A stretch of DNA of 64,000 nucleotides from Talinum fruticosum (taxonomy: Eukaryota; Streptophyta; Magnoliopsida; Caryophyllales; Talinaceae). Both the position numbers and the translations under genes were made by a program. Below are positions 46,901-58,915 of this stretch, piece after piece; the stretch's first letter is position 1; each line of letters begins with the position of its first letter. The notes below the pieces were generated by a model. It saw only the letters and a list, made by a program, of their open reading frames with translations. It had not been told where the DNA came from and searched no databases. The stretch lies in assembly GCA_021018815.1 (NCBI GenBank), contig JAITYX010000046.1, positions 1,330,001 through 1,394,000 of the forward strand. The letters run 5' to 3'.

Positions 46901-48881
46901 TCTTGCCTATCCCAACTATCTTGCCTTTGCTTGTCATCCCCAAAAGTGACCTTTCTTCCTTTATGTTTTTCTAACTCGGAAAAGAGTCCTGAGTCTCCGA
47001 CATGTGACACGAACATCCACTATCAAGGTATCAATGTCCTTTTGATCTCTTACGAGTGACCTGCAAAACAGAGACAATCTAACCCTTCTCACTCCTTCTA
47101 ACGAACCTAGTAACACTCTTTCTTGTGGTCCTTTTCGAGGAAGAAGGTTTTCGGAACCCAGATTTGAATGACTTTGGGTTTAGTCCGATGCTAAGTCTTT
47201 TCTTTAAAGAAGCGAGTCTATGTCTCTTTCTTTTTGAAAACTTTTCCTTTGGAGACTGGAGAATATGGTTTCTTCTTGTAAGCTGCTCTGGGCTTAGTCC
47301 TCTCTTCATTTTTATGAACGGGACCATGCTCAGCTTTCTGAACTTTACGGTTCGGAATCCTTTTGAAGAGCTCCGAGTAGGAATTGGATTCCTCCTCTTT
47401 GTTGAAACCAAGACCTTCTTTTACGAAGGAGACACATTGAGATCCTAAGAGCATGTCAAGGTTTTTCGACCTTGAGTGAATTTTAAAACAAGATCTTGAG
47501 ACTCGGTAAGCTTTTGCTTTAGCTGCTCATTTTCTTTTCTGAGTAACTCGGACTCAGTCTCATTGGATTGAACACTAGTCTTGAGTTCTCTCGAGTGTAA
47601 GTCTCGGTTTTCCAATTCATTCTTCAAAGATATGCTCTCGGAGGAAATTGACTCTAGTTGTTCTGTGAAATGAGAAGAGTCGAATTGGACTTTTCTTCCA
47701 AAGTAAAAATATACTTAGCCAAATCAACTTTGGAGAATTTGAGGAAATATTCAATTACCTCTTGAGGATTAGAATCCTCATTGTCGATTCCGAGTCGACT
47801 CTCTTTCAGCTTACGAGTCGGAGATTGCCATCGGACATTTTGAGTCGTCCGAGTCCTCGTCATCTTCCGACGAGTTCTCATCGCTCCATGTTGCCATCAT
47901 AGCCTTTTTCTTCTTTCTGTCCCCTTTTCTCTTTGAACAGTCTTTGACTATGTGGTCTTTGCTGCCACACTCAAAACATCCGAGAATTCTTGGTTAAAGA
48001 TAACTTTGAAGGAGAAGAATACTTACCTTTCTGTCCTTCTTATCTTTCTTATAGAATTCTTCTTTTGGCCTTTTATACCATCTTTTGTGCTTCATTATTC
48101 TCTTAAAACCTCTTGCAATAAGTGCCATGGGATCCTCTTCGAGTTAGAGGAACTCAGATTTGCTTCTCGGGTTTCTAAGGCTTTCGGTGCTATGTTCTTT
48201 TTGGTGCTTGCCGTCGGCATCCTCCTCTTCCGAGTGGATTTCATGAGTGAGAAGCTTCCCAATGAGCTCGTCCGGCTTTAGAAGTGATAGGTTACTGAGC
48301 CTCCTCTATGGCGATCACCTTGGGACCCCATCTTCTCTTAGGTAGGCTTTTGAGTATCTTTCTGCACATTTCCTCGTGGGTAATCTTCCTACCCGGAGAT
48401 TTGAGATTGTTGGTAATCTCGGTAAATCGAATAAACATTTGAGTGATGTTCTCTTCGGCTCCATCTTAAATAGCTCATATTTATGAGGATATTGACTGAT
48501 CTTCGCTTGTCCGACCTGGCTTGTGCCTTCATAAGTTTTGACCAGTGTGTCCCACACTTCTTTGGCTGAATCACGGGTAGATACTCGATTGTATTCTTCT
48601 AGGCTGATGGTGCACATCGGAATGTTCATTGCCTTGAAGTTCTTTTTGAACTTCTCCGCTTCACCGGAGTAAACTCGGCCTTAGTCTTGGAAATGATTCT
48701 AAATTCTTCTGTCTTCATGGGAATGTAGTTTCCTTGTTGTATGATGTCCCAAACATCTTCATCATGATCCAGGAGGAAACATTCCATGAGTTTCTTCCGA
48801 GTGCACGAAATTTGATCCTTTGAATTTTGGTGGTCTGCTGGAAGATCTTCCTTCATCGAACTCTCCGTTGTTACGAGCCAT
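43924..48881 (-). pseudogene. gag-pol of element D (full length, interrupted)
   Basis: ATG at 48881-48879 reads MARNNGEFDEG. Gag knuckle CFECGSKDHIVKDC is intact at 47978-47937, followed by a coiled-coil tail (47627-47445, 'LLRKENEQLKQKL'). Protease DSG is at 47024-47016. Integrase catalytic Asp codons are at 46445-46443 and 46256-46254, and an in-frame TAA follows ARRKI; the C-terminal half (46110-45760) is open with MMIEHNLPYYLWAE. RT has '[20 protein letters not shown]' (45133-44906) and YVDD at 44832-44821. A 29-bp deletion near 44682 then shifts the frame before RNase H. Stop TAA at 43926-43924. 4958 bp against 5012 in B. Confidence 0.88.
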
Positions 48882-48926
48882 TTGATCTTTAAACCTTTGG
48901 ATGGTTAGATCCTTTACGAAAGGGTA

Positions 48927-48939
48927 GGCTCTAACACCA
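48927..48939 (-). promoter_or_regulatory. Primer binding site of element D
   Basis: TGGTGTTAGAGCC on minus, two transitions from TGGTATCAGAGCC, two bases inside the 5' LTR. Confidence 0.8.
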
Positions 48940-48941
48940 AT

Positions 48942-50545
48942 TGAAGGTTTGCTCGGGGAGAGTCCGAGTCACCCTAGAAGGGGGTTAATAGGGTTATGGA
49001 GGATTTTCGTGAACATTGAGCTCTTTTTGCCAAAGTAGAGACAAAAGCAGATTACGAGTCTAAACAAGGTCCGAAAAGTATAAACTCATAATCTCGGTAA
49101 AAAGTAAGGAAGTAGATTCAAGCTGCGACTCGGTATGTCCGAGTCTAGAATGACCTCGAAAGTAAATACACGAGATATTACGTGGAAACCCTCCTGGGGC
49201 AGAAAACCACGGACCGTGGTAATCCAAGCACGAAGTCAAATCCACTATTTTGAGTCCACAAAGTACCGTGGACTGGTCGAACCCGAGTTGCTCCATTCGA
49301 CAACTCTTTACAAGCTTTTCCTAGACTCGAAGTTCCCTTATCCGATCTAGTACTTCCTAGCTGAGATAAACCTTACAGCTAGGGACAACTAGGCTGAGTT
49401 ACCCTTTACGGCTCGGTCAAGGGACCTTACTTAGAAAGTAAGAAGAAAGTGATTGTAACGAAGTACAAGACCTTACAACTCGAGAATATAATGAATTAGA
49501 GAGTGGGAGTTGTAAGTAGAAGATTGAAAGTGAATACAATGACTTTTACTCAAGTATGTATTAACAATAGATTCGGCAATCTTCAAGTCTTGTGAGTTGG
49601 CTTCCTTTTATAGATGACCGAGCGAGTAGCCGTTATCTCCATCTTCGACTGGAAGTCCTTTGTGACCATTGTTAACGACTTTACGAGTCACTTAGAAAGT
49701 ATCCGTTGAAATATAAACGTTGGACAACGGTTCTTAATTTCTTTTGAAGTCCTAAAACCACCTGGCGTTGTCTTAAAAGATAAGGTGAAAACCACCGTTA
49801 AGCTTGGCATTTCGGTTTTCAGATTTGGAAACAGACAGCCACGACACAATCTTCGGGGCTAGGTTAGAGAAGGGGAAAAGTCATGTCTACTGGTGATTTG
49901 ACGTCTTTGAAGCGAGTTACTTTTGTATTTCAAAAGTGTATCTTCGTTTGAATAACCTACAAAAGTAAATCAAATTGGTTCTCAAAGTATAAAATACTTT
50001 AGTCCAAGATTAGACACGAGATAATAATATAATTAAGATAATTGATCGACTAATTATCCGAGTCGAGAAAAGGAATGGGATTTTACGAGTCTAATATCCA
50101 TGAAACTCAAAATTTCATCCGAGTTAGTCTAAACGAGAATCAAGTTATACAACGAATATCGAGTGAAACAAACTTGATCTAGCCTAAGGATGGTTCGGAC
50201 TAGAAGCGCCGACTACAACAGAATAGGACTTATAACATGAAGTCGGACCTGAGTGCGGTTAAGCGAAATACTAGTCACTTCAACATGCGATAAATCTAAG
50301 TGATGAGGGACTCATAAGCTGAGTGAGACAGCGTGAGTGCATATCTGTTTTCCGAGTCACTTAGAGACAAGCAAGAAATATATGAAGTCAATGTCATATC
50401 ACTTAGAGAAAATACTATATCACTTAGAAAAGTTTCTAAGGTACGAGAGAATGCCTTGGAATCAAAACTCTATAAGTGAGAAATTCTTATACTCGATTCC
50501 TTTGTTAGAACTCGGAATTGTGCTTGAGTAAAGTCCGAGTCTTCA
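48942..50545 (-). repeat. 5' LTR of element D (1604 bp)
   Basis: Starts TGAAGGTTTGCTCGGGG at 48942 and ends GTCCGAGTCTTCA at 50545. TATA-like box on minus at 49604-49613. Same length as 39623-41226; the visible differences include CCGAGCGAGTAG here against CCAGGCAGAGTAG there. Confidence 0.92.
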
Positions 50546-53510
50546 AAAATCTTTCCCCTTGGTTTTTATAAAGAAAGTCTTGTCAATCGACCTCTTCTAA
50601 AATCATTTTAAACCAAAAAATTGCTCAATCTTTCATACCAAGTTCGTGGTGCTTGTTTAAGACCATAAAGAGCTTTTGAAGCTTGAAAACATGATTTGGA
50701 AAATCTGAGTTTTCAAATCCGAGGGCTAATCAACATAGACTTCCTCTTCGATAAAACCATTGAGAAAAGCACACTTAACATCCATTTGATATAACTTAAC
50801 ATTCATGCTAGATGCAAATGACAACGATATTCTAATGGCTTCAATTCAGCTATGGGTGCAAAGGTTTCCCCACAATCAATCCCTTCTTCCTGATTATAAC
50901 CTTGAGCCACAAGTCTAGCCTTGTTTCGACTACCAATCCACCTTCATCTAGTTTGTTCTTGAAAACGCACTTAGTTCCTATGACTGGATGGTCGGAAGGT
51001 CGTTTGGTCGGAGTCCGGACTTGGTTTCTTTCGAATTGATTGAGTTCCTCTTGCATTGCCTCTACCCATTCAGGTTCATTTAGTGCTTTTAGTGCATTTT
51101 TAGGTTCGATTAATGAAATGAATGCGGTGAATGCATATAAATTCTGAAGAGAGGAACAAGTTCTTACACACTATTGATATCGGATAATATGTTTTCTAGT
51201 GGATGACTAGAAGCATACTTGAATGCTTTACTGTTCTCCGATTCACCGGATCTGTAGGCTGAAATGCTTGATCTTAAGAAGCTTCTTCCGAGTGATCCTG
51301 TTCATCAGATTGTCCTTCATCATTCTTAGTGGGTTCTTGAGTTGTCTCATTCTAAGTCACTTCGTTACGAGTGTCTTCATTCTAAGTCTGGTTGCGTTTG
51401 ATTCCTAATAGGCTCACTTTCATCACGATTATCATTTCTGCAGAGCTTTAGGTCCGAGAATGTTGAGTCACTTGATTTTTCCTGTTCAAGTTCATCAAAT
51501 ACAACGTGGATGCTTTCTTCCACTTTGTTAGTTCTCTTATTAAAAATGCGATAAGCTTTACTATGAGATGAATAATCCGAGAAAAATACCTTCATCCGAC
51601 CGAGCATCAAACTTGGTCGGGTGATCCTTACCATTGTTGTGAACAAAACACTTACATCCGAAGGGTTTAAAGTATTAAATATTGGGTTTCTTCCCTTTGT
51701 AGAGCTAGTACGGTGTTTTCTTCAGAATGGGTCCGATGAGGCATCTATTGAAGGTGTAGTTGGTTGTGTTGACCGCCTCGGCCCGAAATAGTAGGGTAGA
51801 TTGTGTTCAATCATCATTGTCCTAGCTATTTCTTCAAGAGTTCTGTTCTTTCTCTCCACTACTCCATTTTGTTGAGGAGTTCTTGATGCTTGAGAAGTTG
51901 TGGGAGATGCCATTCTTGTCACAAAACTGTGCAAATTTCTAAGTAGTCGAACTCCCTACCATGGTCGGTTCAAATTCTTTGAATCCGAGTCCGAGACTCA
52001 ACTTGGATTTTCTGCAGAGCTTGCTTGAACTCTTTGGATGCTTCATTTTTGTGCTTAAGAAAACACACCCAGGTAAATCGTGAGTAATCATCAACAATAA
52101 CAAGTACATATGATTTACCTCCAAGACTCTTAACGGGGATTTCACCACATAGATCCATATGTAGTATTTCGAGCACTTTGGATGTGGAAACTGTCTTTAG
52201 AGATTTGAAAGTTGATTTGACTCGTTTTCCTTTTGTGCAAGCTTCACGAGATCTTATCTTTTTGAAAGCACAATTAGGCAATCCTCTAACTAACCCATGA
52301 GATGCCGGTTTCTTAATAGTATGCATGCTAACATGACCTAATCTGCGATGCCATGTCCATGAGTCATCAAGAAGTGATGCTTTTAAACAAGATAGATTCG
52401 ACTCGGGTCGAAATAGGAATAATATAAGTGTTACCCGATCTCTTACCTGAAAGCCTAATCTCCTTGGTAGTGTCATCGGAAATGTAACAGTTGGTTTGAG
52501 TGAATCTTACCTCTTGACCTTTATCACACTATTGAGAAATGCTAAGCGGGTTGTACTTTAATCCTTTGACAAGATATACTTGGGCTGACTAGATTTCCTC
52601 CCTTTCCAACCTTGCATATCCCAATTATCTTGCCTTTTCTGTCATCTCCAAATGTGACTTTTCCTCCTTTGTACTCTTCTAACTCAAAAAAGAGTCTTGA
52701 GTCTCCCGACATGTGGCGTGAACATCCACTGTCCAGGTACCAATGCCCTTTTGATCTTTTACGAGTGGCCTGCAAAGCATAAACAAACTAATCCTTCTTA
52801 CTTCCTCTAACGAACCCAGGTAACACCTTTTACTGAGGTCCTTTTACGAGGAAGAACGTTTTTGAACCCGATTTGAATGACTTTGGATCCGGTCCGATTC
52901 CGAGTCTTCTGTTTAGAGAACCGAGTCTGTGTCTCTTTCTTTTGACAAACTTTTCTTTTATAAGTCGGTGGAGATGGTTTTCTCCTATAAGTTGGTCCAG
53001 GCTCAATCCTCCTTTTATTTTTATGAATGAGATCGTGCTCAGCCTTCTTGAACTTTACTGTTACGGAATCCTTTTTGAAAAGCTCTAAGTAGGAATTGGA
53101 TTCCTCCTCTTTGTTAAAACCAAGATCTTCTTTTCGAAGGAGACACATTGAGATCCCAAGAGCATATCAAGGTTCTTTTGACCTTGAGTAAACTTTAAAA
53201 CAAGATCTTAAGACTCGTTGAGCTTTTGCTTTAGTTGCTCATTTTCTTTTACGAGTAACTCGGACTCAATCTCATTGGATTGAGCACTAGTCTTGAGTTC
53301 TCCGAGTGTAAGCCTCAGCTTTTCCAATTCATTTTTCAATGATATGCTCTCATAAGAAATTGACTCAAGTTGTTCTTTGAATCGAGAGGAGTCGAATTGG
53401 ACTTTTCTTCCAAAGTAAAAATGTATTTAGCTAGATCAACTTTGGAGAATTTGAGGAAGTATTCAATTACCTCTTGAGGATTAGTTTCCTCATTGTCCGA
53501 GTCCGAGTCA
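50546..53510 (-). pseudogene. Gag tail, protease, integrase and RT N-terminus of element C
   Basis: Read from 53510 leftwards: Gag coiled-coil tail, then basic Gag-PR linker (53148-52807). Protease is open for 77 codons with WYLDSGCSRHMSGDSRLF (DSG at 52733-52725). Integrase is open for 168 codons (52476-51970) with WHRRLGH, NCAFKK and HMDLCGEIPVKSLGG, then PQQNGVVERKNRTLEEIA with the catalytic Glu kept (51934-51722). RT N-terminus follows with [19 protein letters not shown] (51056-50850). Continuity with 39622 after removing D shows one gene. The Gag N-terminus is missing. Confidence 0.87.
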
Positions 53511-54730
53511 CACGGTCGTGCAGGAAGGCCGCACGGCTATGCATGAAGGTCGCATAGCCGTGCATGAAGGCCGCACGACCTGCGTTCTAAGGCTATGCGG
53601 TTTTCGTTCGATTTTTGCATTTTTAAGTAGGGACTTTAGGCAAGATTTTAGGGAGCTCGGTTTTTGAGGATTTTAGACTTGCTTAGCCAAAATAAAACCC
53701 CATTAGGGGGATTAATTTATAATTTTGTACAAAATTTTGGATTCAAGCCTTCAATTTCAATTCAAGCATAAGTTTTCTCTTTCTCTTTTCCTCTTTACCT
53801 CAAGTTTATTATTTTGATTGCTCAATTTAGTTGACGATTTGATTTTTATTAGTTTAGATGTTAATGAAAATTATATTGATTGCTTGTTTTCATGTTTAAG
53901 TTTAATTATCTAGTTTATGTTCTTGTTCAGCTTCGATTTGCGTTAGTGTGTTCTTTAGTATAGTTTTATATTTATTTTCATGCTTTTATGGTAATTAGTT
54001 GTTAAAGTTGGTTGCTTTGGTTGTAATTAGCCTCTCTAATAGCTAATTGATCTCGTTTAAGGCTTAACCCATATAGTTTATACTTGTTATTTGGGATTGT
54101 TTCTCGTGCCCACCACATGTTCGATGAAATTCTTGAAAGGGATTTTCATCTTGATTTTTGGGTTATTGGTCTATCATTGAAAAGTAGAGCTAATTTGTTA
54201 GCATGGGTATAGAGAATAGTCGGGATTTTGGTATGAAAATAGCATGAATCCTAGCTAGATCCATAGGTTGCTATTCATGTAGTCTAATTGGACTAACCCC
54301 ACGAAAGTAGGTATTTAGAACAATTAGATTAGCTCATGACCCTTGAAAGTGTGGCTCGAGTGGCCTTTGATGATGCAATTGACCACTCCTAAATACTTGT
54401 ATAAGTTTGGACAGGTTTAGGCTTAGCTTGATTAGTTAGTTTATTAAGTGGTAAAATCAAAACCCGAGCATTCCTTTATTACTTTTTAGGATTATATTAG
54501 TCATCGTATCTCTCACTCTCCCGATTCTCCTGGATAGAAATTTAAGATAGTTTTGATATTTGAAACACAACTCTCTGTAACCGGGATAAGTTGAACTTGA
54601 ACAAACTGAACCAAGTGAGCATATTCTCACTGTTTTTCAGCAAATTAATAGAAAAGTGTGTTTGAAACTCCACCGGGCAGTACCACCAATATGGTAACAC
54701 GTAACAGTTTTGGGTCCCTAGAAAGGGACC
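53511..54730. other. Palindrome-bearing sequence, probably a gypsy-type LTR plus LINE 5' region
   Basis: 53531-53542 (GCACGGCTATGC) and 53552-53563 (GCATAGCCGTGC) are perfect inverted repeats, and GAAGGCCGCACG occurs twice nearby. After 53620 come AT-rich leader-like sequences. From about 54540 to 54730 the sequence leads into the LINE ORF. The GC palindromes followed by T-rich sequence recall plant Ty3/gypsy LTRs, an inference without a paired LTR. Confidence 0.4.
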
Positions 54731-57078
54731 ATGGATAGGGTCGGATTCTGGAACATATGTGGCCTTAATGGCCTAAATAAGCAAGCAACAGTTAGAAGGT
54801 TCTTGCAAAACAATAAATGCCCCTTAATAGGGATTGTAGAAACCAAGACCAGTTGCAATAATGAAGAAGAAATTAGGCGAAATATCAACCCCACTAGAGA
54901 ATGATATCTAATGCTTCTTCAGTATCCAAAAGCATAATTTGGATCTTGTGGAATGATCGGATTATAGATATGGACATTATCATTGTGGACTCATAGTTCA
55001 TTCACTTAAGGAGCAAAAGCTGGAATGACAAAACAATATACAATATAGTGGTCTATTATTCTAATGATAGTACTAAGAGGAAGTTACTATGACGAACATG
55101 GTTCAAATCGGTGACGAGAATGGAGGAAACTTTGATAATTGGAGGGGACTTCAATAGCTTGCTTAGCCCCGAGGAGAGGCTAGGAGGGGATGAAATTCAT
55201 GGGGAGAACTAGTTGACTTTGCAGAATGCATCGAGTCATTGCTATCTCCAAGAGGCGAGACATGCGAGTCCAAAATACACCTAGAGTAACAAACAAGGAA
55301 GGACAAGGATATTCTCTAAACTAGACAGGGTTTTTAATCAATGGAGAAGGCATCACAAACTTCCCGAAATGGAGTACCAAATTCTTCCAAAGGAGATTTC
55401 GGATCATACTCCTCTCTTGGTGTAGATGAGAACAGGTAATAATAGAGTGATGTCCAGCTTTAAATTTTGTAATATGTAAGCAAAATGTAGTGAATTTGCC
55501 CATATTGTTAACAATTCCTGGTCACGGGAAGTGAGGGGTTTACCAATGTTTCATCTCATGATAAAACTAAAGAGCCTTAAACAGACCTCTAAAGCTTCGA
55601 ATAAAAGCAAATTCAATGGAATACAAGTTAGAGCTGCAGAAGCACTCGTCCAAATTGCACTTAATTCAACATGATATTCATAATAACCCTACGGACGGGG
55701 GCTGTATAAGAAGGAAGAAGTTGCTCTTACTGAATACAAGGCAATGGCAAAGGCTTAAAAGACTTTTTATGCCGGAAAAGCAAGGAAACTTGGTTGAGGA
55801 AGGGAGACTAGAATACCTCATACTTTTATGCTACCTTGGCACACAAAAAGTATAACATGGCAATAAAAAGAATGGAAATCAATAGGCAGTGATGAAATAT
55901 GAGCGAGGATGAAATAGGGAATTAACAATAGCATATTTTGCTGACTTCTTAGGCTGTGAGCCCCCAACAACAAAAACAGATCTATGAGGTCTTCATACAG
56001 GAGCATGTTCCGAGTCGGCACCAAAGGGAGGAGCTAATGGAACCTTGAGCTAATGCAGAAATCAAAGCTGCAATGTTCGAGTATAGGGGATGAAAAAAGC
56101 CCTAGACCAGATGGGTATGGAAGTTTTTTTCTTCAAAACCACATGGGAGATTACTAGTCCAAGTGTTTGCAAGGTTGTCGGAGATTTGTTTTGCAAGTGG
56201 AAAGTCTGTTTAAGCAAATGAATGCTACTACTCGGTAATGATCCCAAAGGTACGTAATACATCTAAACCTTGTGAACTTAGACCCATTGGCTCATGTAAT
56301 TCTATGTATAAATGCATTACTAAGTTGATTTGTTAAAGGCTCAAAAGAGTTATGTCTTGCTTAGTGGACCAATATCAAGGGGCTTTTATCTCAAGTAGAT
56401 CAATCCTGCATAATATCATGATTTGTGAGGATTTGATCAAATTGTACCATAGAAATAAGGTATCCCCAAGATGCATTATGAAAGCGGACTTGAAAAAGCC
56501 TATGACAGCTTAAATTGGGGATTCATCACTGAATTATTATATGGCTATGGTTTTCCGTACAACTAACTAGATGCATTGTGATGTACATATCTACAGACTA
56601 GTTTCTCGGTTAAAATCAATTGCCAAACATATGGATATTTGCAGAGCAAGAGAGGGTTGAGACAAGGAGACCCAATGTCCCCATTGATTTTTGTACCGGC
56701 AATGGAATATCTTAATAGAACCCTCAAGGTTTCCATAACACAATAGGGTTTTAAATTCCAACCAAGTTGCAAGCAACTGAATCTTTGCATGCTCAACTTT
56801 GCGAGATGACTCGCTTTTGTTTTGTAAAGCCCACAAATTTAGCATCCAATGTATTATGTGTGCCTTTCACCACTTTTTTATTGTTACGGGCGGGAAGCCA
56901 ATCCGGGTAAATCTCAAATTGTCTTTGCTGGGGTAAAGGAGGATATGGTGGAGAAACTACAACAAATTACAGGGTTCAATATGGATCTTTGCCTTTCAAG
57001 TACTTAGGAGTTTTTGTGAAACCACAAAAGCTTGGGACATTGGACTGTCAAATCCTTACAAAAAGGATAACGAAAGAA
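54731..57078 (+). pseudogene. LINE (L1-type) endonuclease-RT ORF, interrupted by element E
   Basis: ATG at 54731 opens MDRVGFWNICGLNGLNKQAT, then CPLIGIVETKT: the start of an APE-type endonuclease. GGDFNSLLSPEERLGGDE (GDFN at 55144-55155) and 'KLDRVFNQWRRH' follow in shifted frames. RT motifs: KALGPDGYG near 56095, ADLEKAYDSLNWGF near 56490-56525, [13 protein letters not shown] near 56650-56690 and the catalytic FADD at 56798-56810, where TTTGCGAGATGAC is read instead of TTTGCAGATGAC, one extra base. The ORF is broken many times and ends at 57078 where element E's LTR begins; the 3' part would lie beyond E. Confidence 0.85.
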
Positions 57079-58628
57079 TGAAGGTTTGCTCGGGGAGAGT
57101 CCGAGTCACCCTAGAGGGGGTGAATAGGGTGATGGAGGATTTTCGTAGAAATCCAAACTCTTTTACAAAAGTAGAGACAGAAACAGATTCCGAGTCAAAA
57201 GCTTGGTTAGAAAAGTACGGAATCGAAATGTCTGTAAAGAGTACGAAGCAAATTAAACTAATGCTTTGAGGTTGTCCGAGTCTAGAATGAACTCGGAAAG
57301 TGAGTACTCGGAGATTACGTGGAAACCCTCCTGGGCGAGAAAACCACGGACCGTGCTAATCCAAGCACGAAGTCAAATCCACTATTTTGAGTCCACAAAA
57401 TACCGTAGACTGACCGAACTCGAGTTGCTCCCTTAGACAACTCTTTACAAGTTTTCCTAGACTCAAAAATTCCCTTATCCGATCTAGTAGTTCCTAGTTG
57501 AGATAACCCTTACAGACTAGGGACAACTAAGCTGAGTTAACCTTTACTGACTTAGTCAAGGGACCTTACTCGGAAAGTAAGAAAGAGTTTGTAACTAAGT
57601 ACAAGACCTTACAACTCGAAAGTAATGAATTACAGAGTGGGAGTTGTAAGTGGAAGATTGAGAGTAAATACAATGCCTTTTCTCAAGTACGTGTATTAAC
57701 GATAGATTCGATAATCCTCAAGTCTTGTGAGTTGGCTTCTATTTAAAGATGACCAGGCGAGTAGTCGTTATCTCCATCTGCTGACCGAGAGTCCTTTGTG
57801 ACCGTTGATAAGGGCTTTACGAGACACTCGAGAGTATCCGTTGTGATATGAACGTTGGGGAACGGTTTAACTCTCTTGGAAGTCCCAAAACCACTCGGCG
57901 GTGTCTTGAAAGATAAGGTGGAAACCACCGTTAAGCTTGGCGTTTTAGTTTTCCAGATTTGGAAACAGACAGCCACGACACAATCTTACGGGACTCGGGA
58001 CGAGAGAAGAGGAAAAGCCATGTCTGCTTGGTGATTTGACGTTTTGAAGCCAGGTTACTTTTGTTATTTCGAGAAGTGTATCCTCGTTTGAATAACCTAC
58101 AAAAGTAAATCAAATTTTGGTTCTCAAAGTATAAAATACTTTGGTCCAAGATTAGACACGAGATAATAAAATAATTAAGATGATTAAGCAACTAATTATC
58201 CGAGTCGGAAAGAGAGTGGAATATTACGAGTCTAATATCCATGAAACTCAAAATTCCATCTAACTTAGTCTAAGTGAAGAGTCAAGTCACATAAAGAATA
58301 TCATAGTGAAATAACTTGATATAGACTAAGCTTGAATCGGACTAGAAGCCACGACTCCAACGAAATAGAACTTATAACATGAAGTCGGATCCGAATGAGA
58401 TGAAGCGAAATACTAGTCTATTCAGCATGCAATATATCTAAGTCACACAGAGACACGCAAGAATACGAGAAGTAAATTCTATATCACATAGAAAATATAC
58501 TATATCACTCGGAAAAGTCTCTAAAGTACGAGAGAATGCCTTGGAATCAAAACTCTATAAGTAAGAAATTCTTATACTCGATTCCTTCAATACAACTCGA
58601 AATGTGTTGAGCAATGTCCGAGTCTTCA
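57079..58628 (-). repeat. 3' LTR of element E (1550 bp)
   Basis: Starts TGAAGGTTTGCTCGGGG, ends GTCCGAGTCTTCA at 58628 beside the polypurine tract. Its TATA region on minus is weakened (CTTTAAATAGA, 57738-57748). Closest to the LTRs of D by shared wording, with small indels. Confidence 0.9.
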
Positions 58629-58915
58629 ATCTCCCCTTTTTGATGATAGGCATTCCATAATTAGGCAAGAACTTTGTTAGTGAAAAGATCCGATTTTGGA
58701 TACTTGCTCATGTAGTCGGATGAGTAAAGCAAGCTTAATGTATCGAGCAAAAGGAAAAAAATATGTTTAACAATGAAATAATGTTAACTCGAAATGGTTG
58801 CTTTGTGAACACAATTAATTCATTGAAATTAAAAATGAGTACACAGATTGATAAGGAAATCTCCCCTAAACAAGATAACAAATTTTTGTGACTCTATTTC
58901 TCCCCGTTGCCTTTC
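58629..58915 (-). promoter_or_regulatory. Polypurine tracts of element E
   Basis: AAAAAGGGGAGAT at 58629-58642, TTTAGGGGAGAT at 58860-58873 and AAGGCAACGGGGAG at 58899-58915, the last at the ORF3 stop. Confidence 0.7.

Larger units (their letters stand above)
39623..50545 (-). mobile_element. Complete Sirevirus-like element D (10.9 kb), nested in RT of C
   Basis: Both LTRs are 1604 bp and very similar. PBS, gag-pol (48881-43924), ORF3 (43263-41512) and polypurine tracts are all present in the right order. Flanks are GAAAT (39618-39622) and AAAAT (50546-50550), a 5-bp duplication with one mismatch; in D's own RT the same site reads GGAAATCTTTCC. D is the youngest insertion I can date by nesting and LTR similarity. 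It still has interruptions in every ORF. Confidence 0.92.
34424..53510 (-). mobile_element. Sirevirus-like element C, 5' end missing, split by element D
   Basis: Minus strand: 3' LTR 34424-36042, polypurine tracts, ORF3, pol C-terminal part to 39622, then element D (39623-50545), then the rest of pol and gag up to 53510. The N-terminal half of gag, PBS and 5' LTR are absent: similarity stops at TTGTCCGAGTCCGAGTCA and unrelated sequence begins. D's target duplication shows that C's RT was continuous before D arrived. Confidence 0.85.
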
